From: Mayamaea pseudoterrestris
Taxonomy: Eukaryota > Bacillariophyta > Bacillariophyceae > Sellaphorales > Sellaphoraceae
Direction: 5' to 3'
Assembly (NCBI GenBank): GCA_027923505.1
Contig: BROI01000015.1
Span: 558,001-622,000 of the forward strand
DNA length: 64,000 bases
The notes under the pieces: generated by a model
The model's database searches: none
Told to the model about the DNA's origin: nothing
What the model saw: only the letters and a program-made list of their open reading frames with translations
Translations under genes and position numbers: made by a program
Shown here: positions 32,407 through 43,200 of the stretch, one piece after another
Numbering within the stretch: the stretch's first letter is position 1
How the letters are laid out: each line of letters begins with the position of its first letter

Positions 32407-33421
32407 CGCGTTCTCCATGGGAGCACCAGATAGTCCCTCGGGCTTAGGAACAGCGTTTGACTCGTCATCCGCATCCTTGGCATCGCCTGCGCAGGTCGAG
32501 TTTCGAGCTTTCTTGCCAGCAGCAGGAATTACTACGTCCAGCTCATCATAATCATCTTCACTGGCAGTTCTATCGTTGGACAGGTCAAGTGCTTGTTGCT
32601 CGCTGGATGTAGCGGAAGCTACTGGAGGAGGCAAGGCCGCGGCGCTGCCGCTCGGACGGGGTCGGTTGCGAAATGCCTCCTCTGCATAATTCAAGTAATC
32701 AAGCAGCTGAAACTTGGGTTTTTTCAACTTTGATGCAAGAGACAAAGCGGTGTCGCCCTGATTGGTCTTGGCAACGATAGCGTCTGGATACAGATCCAGA
32801 ATCATCTCCATGGTCTTGAGAGTGCACTTGTCGTTAGCGGCACCAACATGCGCTGGTAAATATCCCTTGGCGTTTTTGATGAGGCAGGCCGCTCCATTGT
32901 CCAAGCCCGCCACGAACGCAATCAAGTGTCGTTTTTGCGTCCGCGAACTCAACATGTTATGGAGGAGGGTGTCACCATCCTCGTCTTGTTTGGTAGGATT
33001 GCTGTGGGCTTGTACAAAGGCCTGTTGTTCAAAGAGCATGGGGTGAGAGGTGAGATTGCGAAAGACGAGTTGCCCTCCAATGCAGCCAACATACTTTCGC
33101 AAGCTCCAATCTCTTTTCAGGTGGCCACGAACTTTCCAACAAAGCGGTACTTAAAGCAAGCGTTTCTAATGGAATTTGCTTGGCGCCATCCGCAACGCTG
33201 GCAGCGCGTTTATTGACTTGCAAAACTTCTTTCATGAAGTGAATCCGAGCGTCCAAGTTGTACAGGTTGCCATTAGACATTGCTTGATGCAAGACAGTAT
33301 TATGCTTGCTTTTGGTCGAAATCTTTACAATGGCAAGGCAAGGGTTGTCCTTGATGCGTTCAAGAGCGCTTTGCCACTCTCCGCGATTTAAGTCGTCGAG
33401 CAAAGCCTTGATTTCGACCAT
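32323..33421 (-). CDS. Ankyrin-repeat protein, two exons
   Basis: Exons 33421-33095 and 33021-32323 with a 73-base GT-AG intron give 341 residues. The intron is also nearly open, so the unspliced frame is misleading. Ankyrin units include NTVLHQAMSNGN, DTLLHNMLSS, GYLPAHVGAAN and DTALSLASKL. The last third is disordered and acidic (SNDRTASEDDYDELDV) with a small basic patch, ending in VNGLFAFF. The role is probably protein binding; the partner is unknown. The last codons lie in a tandemly duplicated segment. Confidence 0.82.
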
Positions 33422-34317
33422 GGTCGGTTCATGTCCTCCGCGGATTGCGTCCGTCTAATAATTTTTAAAAAGCAGGAAGTGATATGAGTCAGATATGCCA
33501 TTATTTCAAACTTGTTCCGCTATTCGTAAAGGCAATCAAGGCGGCGCAACAGTAGTCGAAAGACATGCAGCGTCGAAGGTGAACAGCGTACCGCACGCTA
33601 CAAATTCGGCGTACGATTGCCGAGCAGTTTGAAAGAAGCACTCGACGAAAAACTCGACCGGAACTCGATCAGATTAATGTTTACATTACATTCGCAGATC
33701 AAGGAGTCGGTACGGTGACGCCGGTGACGGGGAAACGAATAAACGAGCAAATGCAGCGGCGCATCAGCTGCAGCAGGCCATCCTCATTACGGCGCCGCAT
33801 TTATCCATCACTTACCGCAGTTACGTCGGCCATTATGATTAATAGGGAAAGAAGGGAAAGTACTGTATTATATCGCGCCTTGTTGCTGCTGCTGATGGCA
33901 GCAACAATAATAATAATGCGACTGTTGTTGCTGCTCATTCCTTTTTTGCGATGCACTACCGGTACGACATGCAACGAGCGACCAGGGTCAGACTCGAAGT
34001 GGAAGATACAAAACATATACGTAGCTTTGGTACGCAAAACGTGTTCTGTGTGTCAAGAGGTTGTCATTGCTTCGTAGTCAGACCAATTTAAACCGGTACT
34101 CCTCGTGTCGCACCACTTTACCGTTTATCATGGCAATCGAGTCTTCTATTACAACAACATTTGGCATTCTTTATCATTTATTTACGGTATACAGGTGTAT
34201 CTGTCCTTCTTTAGCGATGTACTGATATTATACTGTACTATAGTTGGTCTACATATCATCGCCTTGGTCTTGAACGAACATGTACACTTGCTCGACGCAA
34301 ACGACCTCATACGCATC
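33422..34317. other. Intergenic region with ambiguous coding-like stretches
   Basis: 896 bases. At about 33540-33716 both strands carry short protein-like frames (plus: RYKFGVRLPSSLKEALDEKL; minus: a frame ending at a stop near 33602), and a further plus frame follows to about 33840. I cannot assemble a gene. At 33882-33905 GTTGCTGC and GCAGCAAC form an 8-bp hairpin beside an ATA-rich run. Confidence 0.3.
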
Positions 34318-35429
34318 CTATTCCGACGCCTTTTGCAACGACACTTGCGCTCCCTTCAGCCCCGCTTCCTCCACCGAAACACTTCCATCAGCCAATGGCT
34401 TGGGAGGAAAGCCAGCGACCAGCCGAAAGCGGCCGGATACTTCGTTGTTTGAACCGCCCGCTGCATGAACAATTCGCGCAGCCAATTCACTCACGCTGGC
34501 ATTCAACGCTGTGCGAACAACCAGTCGCTGACCGTTCAGCAAACGCACCTGAATCTGCGTTCCTGGTAGACTCTCGTTGACTGCCGCTGGAGCAGGCGCA
34601 GTAGCCAGTTCGTCCGCGTCAAAAACATTGGAGCCACCAGCACCACTACTCGAGGCGCTCGTTCCAAGCGACGCACCCTGTCCCATAAATGATTTAAACG
34701 ACTCCTTGTAGTCTTCCTTGCGCTTGTCAATGAGTCCAATGACAACATCTCCCTCCACGGCGAGTTCGCGGGGCGTTTGGCCCGACGCAAGGCTCCGCAA
34801 AAAATTGGCATTAGCAGGGTCGTCCAATCGGCGGTAGGGGCCGTCGTCAACCACGAATCCGTCGCGGTACTATATAAATAAACGAGTAAAAGTGGTAAGG
34901 ACATGAATTAGTACTTCATAGGAGACGCGAGATAAATGGCACGCAAGATTGACATCGCCACCCCATATTTCATTACTACTTACCATGGTGATTGAGGTCC
35001 GACGAGCTTCGCCCGAGTCTTCGGCAGACACACCTTCTGCCTGCTGGAAAATGTCGTCTGGATTGGGACGGACGGCGAGGCCACTGTAAACAGAAAGAGA
35101 ATGAAATGTAGTTAAGTTTTTGAGTTTCGTGTTAGCTGATTCGCCATCAAGTCGACAGAAATGCAGCAGGAGCACAAGTTCACTCGTGAATAATTCACCA
35201 AATCACATGACCATATCTGAGTCTGTAATTGACCTCCTGTTTTCATTCATCATGAACGATCGTGTTGCTTCGTTCGCATGATCTCGCATGGATGGATGGC
35301 GCCGCTTATTATTGTTACGTACCTGCCACCCCCACGGTCTCCAATCCCTCCTACAAAGCGGTTATTTTCGTCATCTTCACTGTCACTATCATCCTGACGA
35401 TTACTATGGAGGCCGTGAATGTTGCTCAT
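34318..35429 (-). CDS. NSFL1C: p47-type SEP-UBX cofactor of CDC48/p97
   Basis: Exons 35429-35323, 35083-34984 and 34869-34318 join in frame to 252 residues. The N-terminus (MSNIHGLHSNRQDDSDSEDD) and a GGGSGLAVRPNPDD motif match p47 and plant PUX4. The SEP domain (MYRDGFVVDDGPYRRLDDPA onward, about residues 68-120) is assembled only after splicing. A Ser/Gly/Ala linker leads to the UBX domain (residues ~170-250; IQVRLLNGQRLVVRTALNAS) that binds p97. An N-terminal UBA is missing, as in PUX4-like forms. p47 directs CDC48 to membrane fusion and ubiquitin-linked tasks. Confidence 0.93.
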
Positions 35430-35753
35430 GGCTGTTTGTTTCGTTCAACGAGAGTTCTGCCTGTCGTTTGCGTTCAATCCTCCATCCACGCGGATCTTTC
35501 CTCGTCCATCGAAATGTCGCAGTGAGTGCTGGTACGACTCAGAAGTTGAAGTGGACGCAAGATCCAATCAACCGCGCCGCCGATGATGAGCGCGTGATGA
35601 TGGATGGACAATGAGAAAACAGGCCGTTCCATACGATCAAGTCGCTCGTTTTTCCAATTAATTGCAGATCCTGATCATATATACAGGACTGATCTCTTTG
35701 AATCGCATTGGATCGCAAGCACTTTACAATTAACTTTTAATTCTTTCGCGAAC
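35430..35753. other. Divergent promoter of p47 and IspH genes
   Basis: 324 bases between two divergent start codons. I see no distinctive sites. Short plus-strand frames here are shadows or leader. Confidence 0.4.
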
Positions 35754-37410
35754 ATGAAATTCTCGGCAGTAGTTCTACTTTGCGTCCTCCAGTCGACCGG
35801 CGCCTTTGTCAACGTGCAGAGAATCACGAAACCATCGTTTGTCTCCACTCGTTTCAGCACTGCAACTCCAGACAGCGCGACTGTTACTGACGATGACAAG
35901 CGCAAAACGAAAAAGGATGAACGCCTGCGCATGATGAAGTCGGATCAGTTTCACAGAAAAGGCTTCAAGGAGGTTCGAGACGACGTGGAAGCTACTATGC
36001 AGCAGCAGTTTCAGAGTAATATTGTCAAGAATTTGCGGGAAAGCAACTACTTGATGGAGAAGGATGGAGTCAAGGTTTACTTGGCCAAGGTGCGTTGTGC
36101 AATCTTTTATATGTCGAGGCTCGATTGATGCAGTCTGTTTCTTCATTTCCACGGCGATGCGTCCAAGGTCTCATTGTTTTTAATTAATGTTTTCTCGCAG
36201 GACTTTGGATTTTGCTGGGGAGTGGAGCGCAGTATTGCGCTGGCCTACGAAGCAGTCAATCACTTTCCAGATAAGAAGATCCATATCACCAACGAGCTCA
36301 TTCACAACCCCGAGGTTAATGACAAGCTTCATGACATGAATGTTCAGTTTATTGAGAAGGCTGGCGATGATGGAAGCAAGAATTTCGAAGGAATTCAGGA
36401 TGGCGACGTTGTCATTCTGCCTGCGTTTGGTGCGTCCTTTGAAGAAATGGAGTTCTTTGACAAGAAGGTAAGGAGTGTAAATGTTTGGTGGACTTTGTCG
36501 TTACCTGCCCGAACGATACTCACAGCTATAATCCGATGTAAAGAATGTTGAAGTTGTCGACACAACCTGCCCATGGGTGTCCAAAGTCTGGAATACGGTT
36601 GACAAACACCAAAAGCAAGGCATGACGTCCGTCATTCACGGCAAGTACGCGCATGAGGAGACGGTGGCCACAGTCTCTTTCTGCGAAGACTACATTTGCG
36701 TCAAGGATAAGAAAGAGGCACAGATGGTGGCCGATTACATAGTCAATGGCGGAGACAAGGATGCCTTTTTGAAGCACTTTGAAAAGGCCGTGAGCAAGGG
36801 ATTCGACCCGGACACAATGTTAAGCAAGATAGGATTGGCGAATCAAACTACGATGTACAAGAAGGAAACGCGGGAAATTGGGCAGCTTTTCCAGAAGGCG
36901 ATTATGAAGAAATACGGACCTGTTGAAGCAAAAGACCATTACCTTGAGTTTGATACAATTTGTGATGCTACGCAGGTAAGTTGAGTGTGGATAGTTATGG
37001 TAGCGTCGCTGACATTGATTGGCCAAAACATTCAAACATTTTTGAATGGTTTTATACAGGAGCGTCAAGATGCGGTGTCCGAGCTCGTCGAGAACGTGAA
37101 CGACTACGGCCTTGATTTCATTCTGGTGATTGGAGGATGGGACTCGTCGAACACGGCGCACTTGTTGGAGATTCCTGTTAAGGCGGGCATTCGCGCCTTT
37201 CACATTAACCAAGCTAGTTGCATCGGTGCTGATAATACTATCACACACAGAACGATGGACGGTCAGATTATTACGGAGCCGTTTATTCAAGATATGGGCA
37301 AGGAGGTTGTCATGGGAGTGACATCCGGAGCCTCGACGCCCGACGCTGCTATCCAGGACTCCTTGAGTAACATCTTCCTCTTGAAAAAGTCGCGAGACGC
37401 GTCTGCCTAA
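35754..37410 (+). CDS. ispH: IspH, HMBPP reductase, plastid precursor, four exons
   Basis: Exons 35754-36089, 36201-36467, 36544-36975 and 37060-37410 give 461 residues. The signal peptide [14 protein letters not shown] is followed by TGAFVN, the phenylalanine plastid-import motif. Three Fe-S cysteines are visible: FCWGVER (C117), DTTCPWV (C210) and [10 protein letters not shown] (C399). The cyanobacterial/plant-type N-terminal extension is present. IspH makes IPP and DMAPP from HMBPP at the last step of the plastid MEP pathway, feeding carotenoid and chlorophyll side chains. Intron 2 has a weak acceptor (GTAAAG). AATAAA lies at 37472. Confidence 0.95.
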
Positions 37411-37869
37411 TACTGTCGCCGGCTTTGCCGCATCAGCTTCGCTTTCTGTCATTGGCGCAATGTTAAATCACAATAAATTTCATATTCTTGTTGTTTTCAG
37501 TCGCCCAAACACATAGTCAAACGAATGCAATATGAGTCGACTGTGTTGACGTATTAAGTCGCTCGCAGCAGTAACTGTACATGTACTGTAGTTCGCACCT
37601 AGGATGAAATACTTGATTCTGCTTTAAAAGCGCAATGTTGAATATAGCTGCGTTATAAGATTCTCTATATTCGAGCAATGTAGTTTTGTAATGATGTTGA
37701 TTTTTAAGACTTTGCGTACCGGTAGCATGCAGACATCAAACAGGTGTTACTGCCACGGGAAGGATAGCTAGTCCACATGGGGGAGAAAGGGTTCGAGTTA
37801 ACTCGCACCGCGCGGCTCCGCCTCCGCATTTTTTTCATCCGCCATCACAATCCGCAGCATTGATCGACC
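37411..37869. other. Intergenic region
   Basis: 459 bases between IspH and the RING gene. AATAAA at 37472 is a likely polyadenylation signal of IspH. The rest should hold the RING gene promoter. There is no gene or repeat. Confidence 0.5.
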
Positions 37870-39492
37870 ATGGCGTCCAGCGACGGCCGCCCTATCATGG
37901 GACGCTCAACTACCTCCCACGGCAACTCCCTTCGCCCTCGGGCGACTTCAGAGATGTGCTGCAATCTCTGCCGCAAGCCGTTCACGACGACCATCTTTGT
38001 TCTCGCGTGCGACTGCGCGTTTTGTGAAGGTACGTGCGTCCATGGCCGACAACGATTCCGATCGAGCCGTCATTGCGCGACTACAGCTTGCTTGTCAATG
38101 TTAATAAGCGAGAGCAATGTATTTGGCTGGATAATCTTGTGCAGATGTGTCGTTTCTGGCGTGAATTGCATTGCCAATCATTCAGATGCTGTCATCCTCG
38201 CTCGGTTCGCTCGTCTGATATCCATGTCATTGCTGCGCCGCCGCTTTCATCTTTGCACGGCTACTATGCATTTGAACAATTCTTGGCGCCTTTACGAGAT
38301 CTTGTTGAGACTGTTCCTTCGATCGGCCTTGAGACGTTGCAGTCTTCTCCGCCTTTCCTCTTTCCGAGCGAACGCTATACCTCGAATCGTTCCGACAGCA
38401 ATGAGATTGACTGCCGCCTTTTACTAATGCCGCCGCCTTTATTCTATTCTTTTAGAATGCACCTACGATCATTTCACGAAATATTCGGACTGTCCTACAT
38501 GCAAGAAAGTCTTGACGAAGGCGGACTTTGCGGAGTTTCAGGTAGCGGAGCCGTCGGCCACTTCGGAGGCCAATTACAAGAATTGCATGCAGTTCATCTT
38601 TACCAAGCGAGCCTCCGGAGGCAAAGGGCTTACCAATGTTGACGCGTGCTCTCGCGCTCTCAAACAGATTGATTCGAATACGCGCGCTGTCAAGTTCCTT
38701 TTCCGTCAGTTCACGAAGGAGAAAACGAACGACCAGCTGAAGATTGATTCGATGAAGCACGAGAATCACACTCTCAAGGAGGAGCTCACGCACCACAAGA
38801 CGCTTTTGCATACCCATCAGCAGGACGCGGATCATAAGCTTGCCGATATGCAGACTCAGTTGGCGAATACAACCATGGCGCTCCAGGAGCAGAAGAAACA
38901 AAATGCTCAGCTTCGCGAGATGTATGCCAAGAAATGTGACGACTTGCCTCCAGCGTCGTCTCATACTCACGGGTCCGGAGGACGACGCGGCCCGTCGAGC
39001 CACTCCAGTCAGCAGCAGCAGCAATTCGGGACGCAGGTGCAGCCGACGCAGGGCCATTCACGTCAGCAGCACCGTTCGAACCAGCATCAAGTGCAGCCAC
39101 AGTTTGCTCCTCACCATCGCAACCCGCAGCAGCAGCAGCCTCAGCCTCCGATGCGGAACATGGCTCCTCGCGTCTCTCTTGGCGTCAATACTGTCCGTCC
39201 TGTTTCTGCCGCTACGCGCAACGGATACGAGCCGTTCACGCCAATCCAGGTGCCGCCTCAGTATCGCTCGACTGGGTCCGGAGGGTCGACTGGTTCCGCT
39301 CACTCTCGCACTAGCAGCAACGGCGGAGGACGTATGCATGATTCCCGCGAGCAGTATGCCTTCCACGGTGGCGCTCCAGGCGGCGGCGGCAGCAAGTACT
39401 CGTCAGGATCGGGATTTACTCCAAGCAGTCGCTTCCAGACCGGTGCAAGCTTTGGCAGCAACCAAAGTTACGCTTCCTTTGGACAGCGCTAA
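37870..39492 (+). CDS. HEI10/CCNB1IP1-like RING protein
   Basis: Exons 37870-38029 and 38456-39492 (426-base intron inside the RING) give 398 residues. Zinc ligands are C31, C34, C47, C49, C52, C55, C66 and C69, a C4C4 variant in which Cys replaces the usual His. After the RING come a linker, a coiled coil (about residues 130-220, with DSMKHENHTLKEEL and KQNAQLREMYAKK) and a long Ser/Gln/Gly-rich tail. This order matches the Zip3/HEI10 family, E3 ligases that mark crossover sites in meiosis. The coil and tail are diverged, so orthology is inferred. Confidence 0.68.
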
Positions 39493-39753
39493 ACACTCAC
39501 ACGCCTCTAAATCGCTCTGCGATTTCAAGTATTGTGCTTTTGGTCGCTCTTTGAACCTGCACGAAAATACTTTGCGTCCTTTCTCTACCTCTCTGGCAGA
39601 TTTGTCGTCTGCCGTGCACGTCCAAGCCCTCCATCAAGCTCTTGACATTCGAGTCAAACACATGTCTACTTCAACTGGCGAGGTGTAGACTGTATTGAAT
39701 GAATGTACATAGATAGCTCAAATTAAAGTGAAACGATATTGATAAAATGTCAT

Positions 39754-40209
39754 TTAGGCTCGTAGTACCTGAGCTGGAAGCAGCGACAGACTCATGTCGT
39801 CGCTATTACTGATACCATGAACTTGGGCAATCAACGTCTCAGTAAATACCGGCACACGCAAGCCTCGCTTGCGCTCGATGTATAGCGATGTTGATTCTCT
39901 TTGTGGAGAGAGATAAGGGAAAATTGTTAGCTAACCACCTTCATGCGTCCAGCGGCGAGAAACACGACTCAACATAAAGAGTCATGGTGCGACAAATGGC
40001 ACACTCGGAACCGCGCGACTATCGAGCTCGTCACCATGAAACAATCGGCTCACGACGAGGCCTTTTTCGCTAGCTTGTACCTCCTTTAGACCGTTGAAGT
40101 AAACTGATCGAATTAAGCGTGTGATACTAGGAGAAGCGATCAGTTTTGATCAAATCGCACCAACACACAAGTCGCCCAAACTCGAATCGTCGACAACCGA
40201 CAACGCCAT
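39754..40209 (-). CDS. Small three-exon gene, unrecognised
   Basis: Exons 40209-40169, 40126-40035 and 39896-39754 keep one frame across introns of 42 and 138 bases to give 91 residues. It starts MALSVVDDSSLGD and has a middle LIRSVYFNGLKEVQASEKGL and a C-terminal YIERKRGLRVPVFTETLIAQ. Phases agree, but the donors (GTGTGT, GTGACG) are weak. The ends look helical and soluble. It is divergent from the Roc-COR gene, with 47 bases between start codons. I do not recognise the family. Confidence 0.42.
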
Positions 40210-40256
40210 TGCCGTGCAAAATCAAGTATCCATCGGCACCTGAACGAGGAAAGTAA

Positions 40257-43200
40257 ATGTCTCATCAGCAAAATATTCACCAGGACGGAGCTTCAGACTC
40301 GTTTGGGCATTTGGCTGTGAATCACGTGCATTGTCACCATTTGGAGGATGACCCAGCGGAAGCTCTCTTGTCTCCGGCAACACCCTTGAGCATTTCACCA
40401 AACACGCCAGCGTATGCTACTTTGCCTGCTTCTGCTTCAGCTGAATCTCACGATCATCATGGTTCCACATCGCCGTGGATTCCTCCCGTTGCGCCTGCCG
40501 TCCTGGTGGTGGAGGAGCGCGGCAATGATGGCGACGGAGACGACTCTTCGGCCAACTCGAACCGCTCCGGCCGATATGCCTACCCAGTGGCTACCTTTGT
40601 GCGAGACTTGGTACGAACGGGCATGGAGAATGTGCACAACGTTCGCATCGCCGCGAGTGCTCATGCTACAGATGTTGCAGTCAATACGGGGCGAACGGCA
40701 AACCATTTAATGCTCAATGCCATGCAGAGCGAGCCTGCACTTTATTCAGGATCGTCTCAACATTCTGCCATGCCTGTCACTGCATATTCCGCACGAGACT
40801 TTAATATGCCAATGGCTCTCAATGACGATGCTGAATTTATTCTCGTTGACGGAGACTTGATTGCCATTCCTCCGCCGCCAAACGCCATGGAACAGGAAGG
40901 CATTGAGGCTATGCTGCACCAGCAGTCGGGTGCGAATCGGGCATGCCGGCCGACAAGGTTTCGCAGAGGGGTACGCAAGCTCAACAAGCTCTTTCGGCGA
41001 AAAAGAGAGGATAAGGAGCGTTTGGCACTGCCGCCGCAGGAGATTGAAGCAATCACGTCATCATTGTCGACGGCGACAATGACGAGTGACGCGGCTATTG
41101 TTCCTACTGTAACGTCAATTACGCAAAGTGAAAGCAACCAGTCGGATGCTGCGAACATCAACCCTATTTCGAGAAGGCAAGCCGGGGCCTCAATTGGAGA
41201 TCCTTCACCGACGACGTCGACCGCTTCGTCAGTGCAATCGAAGAAGAATCGAAAAAAGATGCTAACTTGGCGACAACCTCAGCAGCCACTGTCCGAAACT
41301 ACTCGGGAAGGTGCTGACTTTAGGCATGAACAATTTGCAAACGCGGCGGCGTCTACTTCTGGTCTCTCTCCGTTCTTGTCAGAGACTCCTTTTGCTAATG
41401 GCTCTGCGAACGTAGCGAGCGCTGCATATGGGACTGCCACGGCTAGTTTTGTTGGGACTGCAGATCAATTGCTAGAGGCAGATGTGTTGGGTGCGTCGAT
41501 GTCGGCGGAAGCGTACGTTGAATTTGATGATCCCTATTCGAAAAAGGATGAAGGCTCTAGCAGTCAACTAATGAGCTTGGTTCCTCGCGACGCCGACTAC
41601 AAGGTTGACAAGGCGGATGCTTTGGATGTTGAATCCATGCTACGCCGAGCAGCATATGAAACAACGAATGACATTGACATGTTTGAGCCGACCACTCCTC
41701 TACTGAAGCGACAGCTAACTGGAAAAACAACTGGATCGTCAATTCCACTGAGCCTTTCGTGTGCCCAAGACGATTCATCGCATGTCCATAATGACATGCT
41801 GAAGGTAGTAATGGTCGGTTGTCTGTTCGAGAAGACGTGGCTTGCACGAGCAATTCGAGACACTGCTAAGCGACCGCGTAAACGATCGACACTTGGAGTT
41901 GACGTCCATACTTGGTCCCCGGCGGACTCTGAAGGCGATCCTATAAAGTTAAGCATTTGGGATGTACAGGGTACCACAAGCACACTCGATGGATGTCCAA
42001 ACTTTGGAGGCCACCCCGCGACTCAGTCGTTGTTTTTCTCAGGCCAAACGCTGTACATCTTGGTGTACGACCTAGCAATCAATAATCCAAAGACGCAGGC
42101 AAAGAGACCAGTAGAGTTTGATTATGATGACGAGGATGACGACTATGACGACGAATTTGTGCAGGAAGAAGCCGATCGGCGTGCTGATCGTGCCCTACAG
42201 GCTGACATTCAAAGTCGCGTTCTAAGTTGGGTGCAGTCTATTGCAAAACGCGGGCCAAAATCCGCCATTCTTCCCGTAGCAGTGGTACCTGAATCAATGA
42301 ATATTGATGAAGCGAGACGGCGGAGTATTGTAATGCAGAGTCTTATTGAAGAGTATGTTGATCGCATTGCTGGCGACGCAGACGCGCCCAAGCTTCTTAC
42401 AGGTGAGGAGGATGTTCTTTGCGTTCGATACTCGGATGGTCAAGGCATTGAACAATTGCGAGAAATGATTTACGCAATTGCTACCGACAAGACACAGAGT
42501 GTATTCGAACATGTGGGAACGCCGGTTCCAGCCGGCACGGCACAAGTGTATGATATGATTCGCCGACTTAAGCAGGACCATAAGCTTATTCTCGTTGACC
42601 ATCTCTTCGGTGAGGTGGATAAGTTTTTAGACTTTGACGGACTTGTTCGCATTTTAGAGTTTCTCGACAGCATTGGCGAGATTCTTTATTATTCGACCGG
42701 CGATGAAGTTCTGTCGCGGTATGTCATTTTATCACGAAAATGGTTGGTATCGGCACTGTCTTGCATTCTCCGCAACGATTTGAACCGGGAGTTGGAAGAA
42801 ACGAGGCGATTTATGAACATGCAATGCTTGTATTCCAGTCACAAATTCCAAGAAAATGATATTGTTAAAATGCTTGCCAGTGGCACGACTTCCAGCTGCC
42901 CCTTATTGAGTGACAGCGATGCTAACATGCTTTGGCAGTCAATGAGTTTTATGAGGGAGGCGGCGGATCACTACTCGCAGCTCGATGAGAACAGTACAAC
43001 AGCTCCGTCAATGTTCTATTTTCTTGAGAGACTCTTGGTACATAGCGGAATCTTCGTACCGCTTGGGATAAACCAAGCTTCTCTTGACAAATCTGAGGTC
43101 TTTTTCGTTCCAAGCATCTTGGCGCAAGTTGATGCTCGCGACATCTGGAGTTTTAAGTCAAGTGACAGCTGGATGTGTGTGCTCAGCAACTCATGGCTGT

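Noticed and set aside
36820-37452. 210-codon minus-strand frame
   Set aside because: Antisense of IspH exons 3-4, which are clearly real by conserved cysteines.
37780-37810. GGGTTCGAGTT resembling a tRNA T loop
   Set aside because: The stem does not close and no cloverleaf can be drawn.
38840-39688. 282-codon plus-strand frame over the RING gene
   Set aside because: It is an alternative frame of the Ser/Gln-rich tail of the RING protein; composition is explained by that gene and no domain is seen.
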